Positions 1 through 9,966 of a DNA stretch of 64,000 bases are shown here, in pieces. The stretch lies in assembly GCA_031771865.1 (NCBI GenBank), contig JASISA010000027.1:2108001-2172000 (forward strand). The letters run 5' to 3'. The DNA comes from Nothophaeocryptopus gaeumannii. Lineage: Eukaryota > Ascomycota > Dothideomycetes > Mycosphaerellales > Mycosphaerellaceae. How positions within the stretch are numbered: position 1 is the stretch's first letter; the number at the start of each line of letters is the position of its first letter. The notes below the pieces were generated by a model. The model had not been told where the DNA came from. It was given only the letters and a program-made list of their open reading frames with translations, and ran no database searches. Position numbers and translations under genes: made by a program.

Positions 1-230
1 AGAGCACAGCAAGAAAAACGAGCGTTACACTAACTCAAAGCCATCGTATCCATTCAAACCAACGAAACCATACAATAACGTAATGTAGGAGGATCTTTGG
101 GCCCTCACGCCTCCGTTCAAAATTTTCGACTAGCCTCGAAATGTTGCGACCTACTCGTTTCTGCTGCAGTGCTTCCCCTTCTCCATTCCCTATTCTCGAT
201 ATCCGTCCACCCCATCCGGAATCTATGGGT

Positions 231-2971
231 TTACAGGTACCAGGCAGCAAGGCCAGCCATGGCGAGCCCCAGGCCGGTCGCGGCGGGATGCAACCGCCCT
301 GCATCTGCAGGAGTGTCGGTCGGCAACAAAGTCTCGGGTGGCTGGTCTTCGGTGTCGGTGGTTTGGGCGTAAGAGTAGTCAGCTGCGTCACAATGCTGGT
401 CTTACCCAAGATCGTGCTGATCAAGGAGGGGATCAATCCCTGCTGAGTCGAAGTAATCGTCTTTGCTGATCGAGTGACCGTGTACGTCGACACGGATGCT
501 TGCATGTTCGAGGAAGTAATAGTGCTCGGCGCGTTGACGACGATGACCGAGACTCCAGGTTGCGAGCCGGAAGAGGTTGTTAGATAAGTCGTCGCCGGAG
601 AGGTAATCGTAGTCACTGAGGGAGCTCCTGATCCCGGAGAAAAATGAGAATCACTGAAAGCAGACTCACCAGTGCTGCTTGCCGGAGACTGTGTCACAGT
701 ACTGCCGCGAGGTGATATGGTGACCACCGAACCACCGTTTCCAGGTACGGTGGTGATTGTCGCGCTCGAGGGGAAGCCTGAAGAAGCTGTTACTACCACG
801 CAGACCGTCTGCAGAATTGGCGGGCTCGAAACGAGGTTGACAACGGTGACGACCGTCGGGTTGCTGCTGGTACTCGGTGGTGCGGAATAAGTGATGACTG
901 GATTGCCGAGGTTGCTGGCGGTGATCGTGCTGCCGGCCGGTGCTGTGACCGTAGTGCTGACCGGGCCCGTGACTGTCACGGTCGTTGCGTAGCTGCTTTT
1001 TCCGCTTCGAACTACGGCCGACGTAGCGTTGCCGGGGATCGTGACTGTGAGAGTCGGACCAGACGGAGTTGACGAGTTGCTGGCCGGAACTGATGAGTTG
1101 GCTGTCACAGTCTGCGTCAAAGTAGGCCCGCCGTCCGTTGCGTTGACAGTGACAAACACAGTGGCGCCGTAGTTGGTGTTGTTCGACGAGGCTGGCGTGC
1201 TTGTTGTTTTCTTCGCGAACGCCGTGACTGTAGCGGTGGCGGCGTAGCTGGTCGAGCTATTCGTGCCATTGAATGCAGTGACTGTGACAGTCATCGTTGG
1301 CCCACCTGAGCCAACCGGGTTATCGTTGGCGTCCGAGGTGCCCGGCCGACCTGTCACGGTCACTGTCGACGCTGCGTCCTGTCCACCTGACGGAGGGCTC
1401 AGTGGAAGGCCAGCGGTCACTGTTACGGTTGCAACAGATCCAGGGAGGCTGACAGCTGGAAAGCTCGACGCTGGGCTGGAGGCTGAGCTTGGAGAAGAGC
1501 TTTGACCTGAGTTGCCGTTGCCATTCTCGCCGTTGCCGCCTCCATTGCCCTGCACTGTGACCGTCGTTTGCGATGAAGGAGCTGCCGCTTGGCTGTTCTT
1601 CGTGATCGTGACCGTGCTGAGTGGGGGCGCCGCTGAGTTTCCTCCTACACCTGAGCCTCCACCGCCGCCCATAATAGTGACGGTAACAACGGACGCGGCG
1701 GATGGAGCAGCCTGACCTCCGGAGCCGGAGCCTGAACCTGAACCTGCATTACCTGTGACTTGTGAGCCTGATGCAGAAGACTGAACAGCGCCAGCATTGC
1801 TGGACTGAGCAGAATCTCCAGACTGACTCCCAGCCGACACAGGCAGAGAAGGTGAGGCAGATGCGCCACCGCTCTGTGCAGGTCCAGCCCCATTCGCACC
1901 AGGTGTAAAGCCAGAGACCACGCTAGGTGTAGAGCCGACGACGACACTAGGAGATCCCGACTGACTGCCCGCGCCTGCACTCGCGCCAGAATTGCCGGGG
2001 TTGCCAGCGCCGGCTGCTGAAGAGGACTATGTTCCAGAGCTTGACGAGGGTGATTGAGATCCACCATTATTGCCAGCAGCGGCCGAGTTTGGCGACGAGC
2101 CAGCGCCGCCCGAACCATTTGACCCGGAGCCATTCGATCCAGATCCACTCCCAGCACCACCAGAGTTTGCAATTTGATTGCCATTTGAACCAGAACCAGC
2201 AGCGCCAGAAGTGCCCGACCCATTCGAGCCGCTTCCGGAACCGGCACCTGCAGATGAGCCGGATTCTGAGCCATTGCCCGCAGACGAGCCAGACCCTGAA
2301 CCCGATGACGACGTAGCGGAACTTGAGGAGGAGGATTGCGTACCGTTCAACGTGAAGTTGGCACAAGTGATTGCCGTTCTATTCGCAAAGTGCACGACCA
2401 AGCTTCTGCCCAGCATACATTGGCCACAGCTAGTGGTGTTGCTGTTGGAAACATAGTCGTCAACGTAGCTACCGACTTGTCAGCATCTTGTAGTCAAGGT
2501 CCGGCAGCACATCTTACTTGGCTGAGAAGCTCCTCGACGTAATGTTTCCATGCTTGCCCGATAGATCACCAGCCTCGCATTCCTCCGGATGATCCTGGTT
2601 GGGACACGGATACTGGCTAGAGTACGGCGAGAGGTGACCGCCAGCTGACGAACAGTTGCCGTCTGCGCTGAGCGCGTTCTCGTGGATGTGGTAGACTGTG
2701 TGAAGCGTCAATAGCGCGTCCACATCTTTTGATTTTGAGCAGACTCACGGAATGGGCCTCCTTCGCTAGGAAGGTTTGAGAAAGCTGCTTGTACGCTCAC
2801 TCCGTTGCCGCCCGGACCTTGCCCTACCAAGACTGAGCCGGTGACGTTCGATTTGCTGGTCGGAAGCTGTGCAACCCATTGCAGCGGGGGATTCTGCTGG
2901 GTGGGAGGAGTAAGGGCAAGCGCGAAGGAAGCGGAGGCCGCGACGGCCGTGAAGACGCGTGGCATGAGCAT
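231..2971 (-). CDS. Cu-only superoxide dismutase-like cell-surface protein with long Ser/Thr-rich tail and GPI signal; in-frame TAG at 2027-2029
   Basis: Extracellular SOD of the fungal Sod4/5 type, expected to dismutate superoxide at the cell wall. Start at 2971 (or 2965) opens a signal peptide (MLMPRVFTAVAASASFALA). Introns at 2696-2748 (53 nt) and 2469-2517 (49 nt) join the SOD domain: the HIH pair is at residues 77/79, then GGHLSPY near 95, GDLSGKHG near 117-124 and SLVVH near 156-160. Without a stop-skipping event the protein ends at TAG 2027-2029 (280 aa). The same frame then stays open for over 500 codons of Ser/Gly and TVTVT repeats. A probable intron at 305-405 (GTAAGA donor, CTGAC branch, CAG acceptor) brings in a hydrophobic GPI-like C-terminus (LGLAMAGLAAWYL) ending at TAA 231-233, 845 codons in all. 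The domain is secure. Which form is made, or whether the gene is a pseudogene, is not. Confidence 0.8.
410..2330 (-). repeat. Low-complexity coding repeats (Ser/Gly then T-V-T-V-T)
   Basis: On the minus strand the tail of the SOD-like gene first encodes Ser/Gly/Asn runs (about 2040-2330), then repeated blocks of the type TVTVTG or TVTVTA separated by 15-30 residues (about 600-1680). These are typical of heavily O-glycosylated wall-protein stalks. They explain the many overlapping ORFs seen in other frames here. Confidence 0.8.
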
Positions 2972-3975
2972 GGTGATCGTTGGTCGAGGTGTCCAAAAAC
3001 GCTGCTGAGTCGAGGTGATGTATGGGTGTCGCTGCTTCGAAGGGTGTTCTGGAAAACGATCGGAATGTGAACGATGCCAATGGTCAACAAACGCAACAGT
3101 GCCAAGGAGGTGCCCTCTACAGCCGCCAGCGGCGAGAGCAAAACAAATATAGAATAGATGAGAGGCGATGCAGGACGATGAGATGTCGGGTGGAGGAGGA
3201 TGTTGATGTTGAAGCTGTTGAAGAGAGGGCGCTGAAGATCTGAGAAGTAGCGTGCGCGGTCGATGTTGATCTGAAAGAAGAGGCAGGAACGCGAAGCACA
3301 GCTGGGGTAGGCGTCGTGCGACCTGAGCCTGCAGGAGCACGCTCTGGACTGTCCCAGTGTCTTGGGAGGGAAGGAGTGAGCGGACGATGATGTGCGAGTG
3401 GCGGAGTTCTTTGTCTTCGCAAGCTGCACCTTCTTTAAGGCGAAAGCGCGAAGGCGCAGCTATGGACACATTGAGCCACCTCGTTTTCGGCATCACTTTG
3501 AGCTGCGGCGTGCCTACCGTAATTGCAAGAGATACCAGACCCGATGACCGAGAAGGCCTTTCGTAGTCGAATCAAGTCTGAAACCTGTCTTGTCAGCGAA
3601 CAATTCACACAATGACAGGACTTGCAAAAGTGAGATATTCCTCGTTTGATTTTCGGAAGGCCAGTCGAGCGAATTTGTTCGACTAAGCAAAACACCTCGT
3701 GCCACAGAGAATGCAGCCTTGTAGATTGTGCTCCGTTTGACGCCCAAGCGCCATGTCATACAGATTCCCGCTCCTTTCGCTCAACGATCCTCCCATGCTC
3801 GTGTCTCCGTAAGGTATCATCAAGAAAAGGGTATGTAGAAGCAAAGAGCCGGTAATAGTGCGGTCTCAGCCTTCGGGCTCGGCAGTTCTTCGATCGCGTT
3901 CGACGAAGTCTCCTCTCGATCGCGGTGCGTAGGCTACCAAACCTTCGTCTCGCAAGTATGCAGCTCTTCGCGTGA
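2972..3975. other. Intergenic region, no gene seen
   Basis: About 1 kb between the SOD-like gene start and the end of the SUMO gene. Only short overlapping ORFs without recognisable domains occur. It should hold the SOD promoter and the SUMO 3' UTR. Confidence 0.5.
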
Positions 3976-4324
3976 TCAGCAACCGCCGATCTGCTCCTGG
4001 TGGACTTCGAGAGAGTCCCCGTCGACCATGTCAAGCTATAGCAAGTCAGTACCCTATCGCATCTCCGCCAGCTCCTGTGCTGTAACATACCACTTCTGGT
4101 GTATCTCCCGCGTTCACTCGCTGTCCATCAAACAGGAACCGCACGCTCTGCGGGCTCTTGCCTTGTCGCTCGCAGAAAGCATCCATAAGCTTCTTGAGTT
4201 GAGTGGAGCGCTTGATCTTGAAGAACACTTCGTTGTTGCCGTCCGTGACCTTGATGTTCAAGTGCTCTGATTGTTGCGCCTGGTCTGGCTGGTCGGCCGG
4301 CGGTGTTCCGTTGTTCTCAGCCAT
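3976..4324 (-). CDS. smt3: SUMO, ubiquitin-like modifier
   Basis: Small ubiquitin-like modifier conjugated to lysines of target proteins through the Uba2-Aos1/Ubc9 pathway. The ATG at 4324 gives an N-terminal flexible tail (MAENNGTPPADQPDQ), then the ubiquitin fold with LNIKVTDGNNEVFFKIK, the linker RSTQLKKLMDAFCERQGK and RFLFDGQRVNAGDTPE. A 55-nt intron (4036-4090, GTATGT donor, CTGAC branch, TAG acceptor) joins the last exon, which encodes LDMVDGDSLEVHQEQIGGC and stops at 3976-3978. The C-terminal Gly-Gly is followed by a single Cys, so maturation by a Ulp-type protease needs to remove only one residue. The 97 aa length is normal. It is a single essential-type gene with no lesion. Confidence 0.96.
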
Positions 4325-4760
4325 TTCGTCTTAGTGGAAGAGGATCGCTAGTGTTCGGTCTGGGTATGGTGTCGGCGCGAGACGGATCGGTTTGAGCGTG
4401 AGGTTGTTGCAAAGATTTGAGTTGAATGAAGGAAGGCAAACAGCCTTTTATACGTCTCGCAGATGACTCAGACGCGTGAAGTTGGCTTCTGAGCTGCTGG
4501 CTGCCAAAATGTGAGCTGTGGCACGTAGTGAGGTTGTCCGTGAAGTGACGCGGAAGGCACGGTTGAGCATATGATTGTTGCGAGGAAGGCGCGCACGTGG
4601 AAGGCACAAGATCGCGAGTCTTACCTTCTATAAGTCGATATGTGACCTGTGAAGCAGTACAAGGCGTGCCAGACAGTAGAGGATGGTTGTAGAAAGACGT
4701 CGACGTCGTGGAAGTGTCGCGGTGGGGTCAAGAACGACGCCAAGGCTCGCGGCCTTCCTA
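4325..4760. other. Intergenic, upstream of SUMO
   Basis: Presumed 5' UTR and promoter of the SUMO gene; no coding region recognised. Confidence 0.4.
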
Positions 4761-4863
4761 CTAGGCAATGAGGCAATCTTCGATCACGGGCTTTGCTGTG
4801 AGCATCTCGGTTTCTCTCGCTGCATGTGAGAATCGTTTGTTCATTGAGTTACGACTCCTGAAA

Positions 4864-5420
4864 TCACTCTCTTGCGCTAAGGGACCCATCACCTGAAAAT
4901 GGTCCGTTGACATCTGGAAGCCGCCATGCGTCGCAAACGACTGATTCCGTGTGAAGACGATCCCTGAAGACGGACTGAAGAGCGATCCGCCCTGCCATCC
5001 CCAAGCATGTGCCATTCAAGGTCAGCGAGAGAACCCGTTGCAATGGACTCGAGCTAAAAGCTGGACAGACTGCATCCAAAAGAACAACTACAAGGAAGAC
5101 AAGTGCCAGAAGCAGGTATGGCGCAGGCGCGATCCAGCCTCGAGTACCAGCTGATGAAGCCAGATTGACGCCCTGTACGAGTGCTGCAATCTCTTCTACC
5201 AAAAGAACGGCGACGATGCTTCCACAGTAAGCTGTCCGAAAGCCAGTCTCCTACGGTGAGTGTCCTCCAGACCATGGGACATGGCTTGCAACTCCGACTG
5301 ACGCGCCACCGTAGACTCAAGATGAAGCAGCGCGCCGAAGGCGTGAAATAGGCCCGCTGATACCAGGGATTCCCGCTCGCATCTTGTACATAGCCAACTC
5401 CTCAAACCGCGAGTCTTGTA
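4864..5420 (-). other. Possible membrane-protein relic
   Basis: One minus frame (4864-5240) encodes a protein-like stretch with two hydrophobic segments, one around SIVAVLLVEEIAALV and a stronger one, APYLLLALVFLVVVLLDAV. The next frame upstream (about 5240-5420) also looks coding-like (LFHAFGALLHLESTVARQ). I could not find a splice junction or ATG that joins them, and no family is recognised. It may be a decayed integral membrane protein or chance. Confidence 0.2.
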
Positions 5421-5936
5421 GAAATTGAATGTGCCACCCTCACCTATCCCACACTCCCTTAAATCGGAATGCCAGGTTTCTGTAATAGGATGCCGCTTTC
5501 GCATGATCTTAGGCCACCGGAGCACGCAAGGAAGCCTTATAGACTTGAACAAACACTGATCGTTCGCTCCGAGACTCTAATGGTGGCCTGGTTAAGACAT
5601 TGTTGAAGAAGAAGGAAGAGCAAGCGCGAAGCGTTCGTGAAGATGAATTTCGATACGATGTGGAATGGGTACGAGAAGTCGTGGGACGGGCGAGAGTGCG
5701 AGGCGAATGTTCTCGCATTGATTCGGCCACCTCCGATGGAGAGGACTTCTGAATACGACACAAACGACATCTCGGAGTTCGATTTGACCTCGGCGACGTC
5801 TCTTAGAATCAAGTCTTGGTGTCTAGGGATCACACATCACGACTGAAAGGAGATACAGCTCCTGCAAAACATTCATCTACCTTCCTCTCGCCATACTTCA
5901 CGCCACAAAAGCCAAAAGAGGCAGTTGTGGTACACC

Positions 5937-7548
5937 ATGGCCCCTCGAAAGATCATCATCGACACAGACCCAGTATGTACTCGTATCGAATGATTAAAGA
6001 AGAGCTCCAGGCTCATCATAGTCGCAGGGCGTCGACGATGTTCTCGCAATACTTCTTGCCTTTTCAGCTTTGCCCGAAGAACTCGAGGTCCTGCTTATCT
6101 CTGTCACATACGGCAACATCGATGTCCTGAACTGTCTACGCAATGTGGTATCGCTCTTTTGGCACATTGAGAAGGAGATCGAACGGCGAAAGTCTCAGGG
6201 CAAGCCTTTGGGCTTCGACGCTCTTCGAAAGTCAAAGCCACTTGTTGCTGTTGGGCCAGAGCATCCTCTTGCAGATCAGATCCTCATGGCTGATTTCTTC
6301 CGTGAGTGCTTCGACGTTGCGTAAGGAGCTAATACTGAGACTATTATCAGACGGGAAGGATGGCCTTGGTGGTATTCATGATACTGTAAGATTCTCCAGC
6401 ACTCGGAGCGAGCCCGTACTGACATGGTTCAGCACCCACACATGACCCCTGCGGAGACGTGGAAGGAGATCTTCGCCGTGGCCGAAAAGTCGAATTTTCC
6501 CACCGACCAGATCATTGCGGACGAGCTTCGAAACACCCATGCTTTGTTCACTCCATCCAGAGCGTCAGCCAGCGAAGAAATCCTCCGTCTACTCCGCGAG
6601 AACGAACCAGACACGATTACCATCGTGGCCATCGGGCCATTGACGAACCTAGCTCTGGCAGCTTCTCTCGACCCCGAGACTTTCCTGCGAGCCAAGGAAG
6701 TCGTAGTGATGGGCGGCAATCTCAACGAGCACGGCAATGTAGGTCTACCTCCTCCAGCAGCATCTCCAACTTCCATCTCTCAGGGGTCATCGGAGATGGA
6801 GCCTCCTTGTCGCCTGATCAAACAACCGCCGGGGCCCATCAGAACCACGCTAAACATCCGCAACCAGATCACTCCCGTCGCAGAATTCAACACTTTCGCC
6901 GACGCAGTAGCCGCCTCTCGCGTCTATGCCCTCTCATCCCCAACCCCCAAATCCACAATGCCACCAATCGCCCCCTCACCTAAAGGTCAAGAACCCGAAC
7001 ATCCTCCTCCGCCTTTCTTAAGAGACTATCCAGCCAATCTGAGCAAACAATTGAAAGTCACCCTCTTCCCATTGGACATCACCCATCGCCACGAGCTCAG
7101 TCGAGGCCAATTTCGCACCCTCACGGAGCCTCTGCTCAAGGAGAAGTCGCCACTAGCAGACTGGGCAACAGCTTTCCTCTCATCAACATTCAACAAAGTC
7201 GAATCTCTCCAACAAAACGTCTCTGGCGATGCAGTCGGTCTCCAACTCCACGATCCCTTGACGATCTGGTACGCCATGTCCACCGCCGCCGACCCTGATT
7301 GGCAATTGGTAGAAGACGAAGATCTTCGGGTCGAGACTTCCGGACAGTGGACGAGGGGCATGTGCGTGGTCGATCGGAGAACGAGGAAGAAGCGGACGGA
7401 TGATGATGAGGGGGAGAGGCCGGGCGACACGGGGAATTGGTTGGGAAAGACGAGTGGGAATCGGTTGAGGAGATGTGTTGCGACTCCGCATACGATGGGG
7501 AGGAGGAATTTTGGGGAGGAGATGGTGAGGAAGATTTTTGGAGTGTAG
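5937..7548 (+). CDS. Inosine/uridine-preferring nucleoside hydrolase family protein
   Basis: Hydrolyses the N-glycosidic bond of nucleosides to free base and ribose in purine/pyrimidine salvage. The model has five exons with introns at 5973-6027 (55 nt), 6302-6350 (49), 6386-6432 (47) and 6739-6867 (129), giving 443 aa. The N-terminus MAPRKIIIDTDPGVDDVLAI holds the DTDPGxDD motif that binds Ca2+ and ribose. Other family motifs are HGKDGLGG, TIVAIGPLTNLALA, VVVMGG and ITPVAEFNTFADAVAA. The family His near the C-terminus may be the one in LQLHDPLT. The protein is longer than the usual 310-360 aa because of a Pro-rich insert around 6950-7020 and a charged Asp/Glu/Arg segment near 7370-7440. The last intron is a multiple of three and has no stop. 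Confidence 0.88.
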
Positions 7549-8469
7549 GCATCATGACTTGAGGTCAGAGGTACAGAAATTCTAGATACCGTAGAAGGCT
7601 AGGTACATTCAGACTTACCGAATGCACCATCCTGCTACGTCTACAGTTGGGTCCACGCTGAAATATGAAAACAAGAGATCAACTACAGCAAAAGAGGACG
7701 GACTACGGCCTCTAGTTGAATAAAGCCCGATTCAGATGTGAAGATCCTTCAGCAAAAAAGCACAAAACATACAGCACGAGGACTACCCATATGCTCACGC
7801 ACTACAGTATTAACCTCGCGGTCACATGCTTATCGTAGAAGATCGAACGGGGCGCGCGACTCTCGCCGCCGTCGCCACGCTGTGTCGTGCGTGAGGGCGC
7901 CAGCGCCGCCTGCCTCCGGTGACAGGCATCGGTGACGGGCATACACACTGGCGACGACGATCCGAGACCCGGATCCGGGAACGCGTATGGAGGATAGAGA
8001 AGGCAGCAGCAGGCAGAGTGTCCGGATCCCCGTTTCAATGGCCTGTGTCGATCTCCGTCTCCATTGTGATTGGCAACCGATGCTGGCGATGCTCTCGATT
8101 CCCAAAAGATGGAATTCGAATAGAGTCAAGTACGAAACTCCCATCTACTTGTGAAATATCGTCGCTACCGAACAGATTAGAGGGATCTTTTTTGCCTCGA
8201 GCCTGATCTCCTACTCTCAATAGATTAGCGGATTAGTTCTACGGGATTACTCCGAGCGATGTTTTCTCTCACCCTTCTGTGCCTTGATTGATTGGCCAAC
8301 ATTGCTCCATAACACATGACTTCGCGGTCAAGCGTATCGATGTTCGCCAGAATTCAGCAATGTTTGTATTTTTTAGAATCAAACGAAGTGCAAACGCACA
8401 ACGGTTTATTGTCCCTTTTAATTGTATTAGCTCTAAATCTCCGCGAACATCGCTATCGACTCGTTCCTC
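7549..8469. other. Intergenic, holds a 5S rRNA fragment
   Basis: No gene recognised. A partial 5S rRNA copy lies at 7767-7851; the rest shows only short ORFs. Confidence 0.5.
7767..7851 (-). pseudogene. 5S rRNA fragment (3' part)
   Basis: The plus-strand sequence matches the 3' 85 nt of the complete 5S copy at 9591-9709 with only a few differences (for example gactaccc for gaattccc). It includes the 3' acceptor-helix strand (acatacagc) and is followed on the minus strand by T-rich sequence (TTTTGTGCTTTTTT) like a Pol III terminator. The match stops after gatcgaacggg and the 5' third is replaced by unrelated GC-rich sequence. Confidence 0.75.
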
Positions 8470-8712
8470 TTACACATCGTATGCCTGATAAATGAATGCG
8501 GAATTATCGGGTGCATTCTTGAAACATTGCTGATGACAAGCGTCGTCGTAGCTTTCATCTACGCAGTACTGCTTATTGTCGAAGAGAGCACAACCGTCGT
8601 AATATGTTGTGCAGCTATCGACAGCGTTTTTGCAGCATGGATGGCCTACATGCCAGCCCAATGATAGAGGAAGTAGAAGTGTAGCGATTGTTGCTAAGCC
8701 TGAGAGTTTCAT
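8470..8712 (-). CDS. Small secreted cysteine-rich protein (candidate effector-like)
   Basis: Single-exon ORF of 80 aa from ATG 8712 to TAA 8470. The first 20 residues (MKLSGLATIATLLLPLSLGW) form a clear signal peptide. The mature part of about 60 aa has seven cysteines (HPCC, DSC, DGC, QYC, DAC, QQC) and is rich in Asp and Tyr. No family is recognised. Short secreted cysteine-rich proteins of this kind in fungi are often called effector candidates, but nothing in the sequence shows a target. It sits alone in a gene-sparse stretch near the 5S copies. The odd cysteine count leaves one thiol unpaired or suggests dimerisation. Confidence 0.65.
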   Translation of the reverse strand: MKLSGLATIATLLLPLSLGWHVGHPCCKNAVDSCTTYYDGCALFDNKQYCVDESYDDACHQQCFKNAPDNSAFIYQAYDV

Positions 8713-9318
8713 AGTATCCGACAGGAGTGTTGTAATTCTCGGTTTGACAAGGTGAATTGATAAAGGTAGGGAGGAAGTCGTAACTGCAAGAGCGTGCGTA
8801 GCAACATATACTTAAGGTCTAAATGCGAGTTGCAAAACGTACCACTGAGTCAATGACCAAGTACGGCAGGTCTTCGGAGGGGAATTATAAGCTCTCCTAA
8901 AGAAGGGCTTTCATCATTGCAATTACTTAGGCTATCGTAATATAATATCTCGGTCTCATGGTTGCCTTGCACGGTGTTGAAAGGGAAAGTGTAATAGCTC
9001 TAGGTAGTGGGCAGCTTCCACGGACTGTCTCACTACACACAGTAGTTGACGAAAAATCTGATTAGTACAAATTGTTCGCAAGACCGTATTCTCCAATCTG
9101 GGTCAGTTTGCGCTATTCTTTTCGAGTTATGTCGTAGCCCCTGACATGTTTCAAGCTGAAGCCTGACTTCGAGATTTGACACTTTCCCGTTCTAGGCCGT
9201 GCCTTATTACTAGCTGTGAAACAAGGGGCCTTGTCTAGCTACGTTAGTATAGCTTGCTAGCCATAATGCAGGACTAAACGTCGACGAGCTGTGTAGGGTG
9301 CAACGCGGAGCTAATCAA
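8713..9318. other. Intergenic, no gene seen
   Basis: Upstream region of the small secreted protein, comparatively A/T-rich with no extended ORF. Confidence 0.4.
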
Positions 9319-9384
9319 TTCTACGCAGGTAGAAAACCGGGGTTTCTAGATCCGGGATCACGTGCGACACATGCGGCGACGACG

Positions 9385-9437
9385 CCAATCCAGACCGGAC
9401 GGGTTTCGGAGTTATTCATGTGCCTGTGGCCGTATGT
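9385..9437 (-). pseudogene. 5S rRNA fragment (5' part)
   Basis: The plus-strand sequence (gacgggtttcggagttattc and onward to gtatgt) matches the 5' half of the complete 5S copy, and the similarity continues upstream into the TATA region (ggtatcgtctatatacgctc at about 9452-9471). The 3' half of the gene is replaced by unrelated sequence, so this copy should not fold as 5S rRNA. Confidence 0.7.
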
Positions 9438-9590
9438 GCTTGGAGTGGATTTGGTATCGTCTATATACGCTCATTTAGCACCGCTATGCGAAAATTAAGC
9501 TATCACGCAGACTTTTTGGTCAAAAATAAGCAGTGCATGCGGCGTCTTGCAATTCGACGGTCGGAATCACATTAAACAAAAAGACCAAAA

Positions 9591-9709
9591 ACATACAGCA
9601 CGAGGAATTCCCATATGCTCACGCACTACAGTACTAATCTCGCGGTCACATGCTTATCGTAGAAGATCGAACGGGTTTCTGAGTTATTCATGTGCCTGTG
9701 GCCGTATGT
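9591..9709 (-). rRNA. 5S ribosomal RNA, dispersed full-length gene
   Basis: The reverse complement of 9591-9709 is exactly 119 nt and starts and ends with ACATACGGC / GCTGTATGT, which pair over 9 bp as helix I. CACATG and CATGTG form helix II, AGAA/UUCU helix III, UGC-GUGA-GCA helix IV and CGAG/CUCG helix V. The segments CCCGTTCGATC, ATAAGC and GAGATTAGTA match the loop C and internal-control regions of fungal 5S. T-runs (TTTTGGTCTTTTT) follow the 3' end and a TATA motif lies about 27-30 nt upstream (9736-9739), as in fungal 5S genes. The primary sequence is divergent from memory of fungal 5S, but the pairings are preserved, so it may be a functional variant. Confidence 0.82.
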
Positions 9710-9735
9710 ACTAGAAACCGGTTTGGTATCGTCTC

Positions 9736-9739
9736 TATA
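9736..9739 (-). promoter_or_regulatory. TATA element of the 5S rRNA gene
   Basis: Upstream of the 5S start (9709) the minus strand reads GTATAGAGACG, placing TATA at about -27 to -30. The same flank is conserved beside the truncated copy at 9385-9437. Pol III 5S genes of several fungi depend on a TATA at this distance. Confidence 0.5.
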
Positions 9740-9966
9740 CGCTCATTGGGCATGCAGATAGCTGGACTTGGTCATTCCGCGGCGAGAGAGCGCCCACAAC
9801 ATCAATCTGTTTTCCAGGCATCACGTATACGGCACGCGCTCTCGCGACTTCTCGATACGCTGGTGAGTTGCCTTGCGCGCGGGAAGCTCTCGAGGCATGT
9901 TGGCTAATTGATACCTGCCTGAAGCCAGTCGAAATCGTATCTGCAGGGAGGTGAGGGGCTGCTCGT

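Noticed and set aside
1645..2274. 209-codon minus ORF over the SOD tail
   Set aside because: It is the shadow of the Ser/Gly/Thr repeats in another frame; the SOD frame with introns explains the region.
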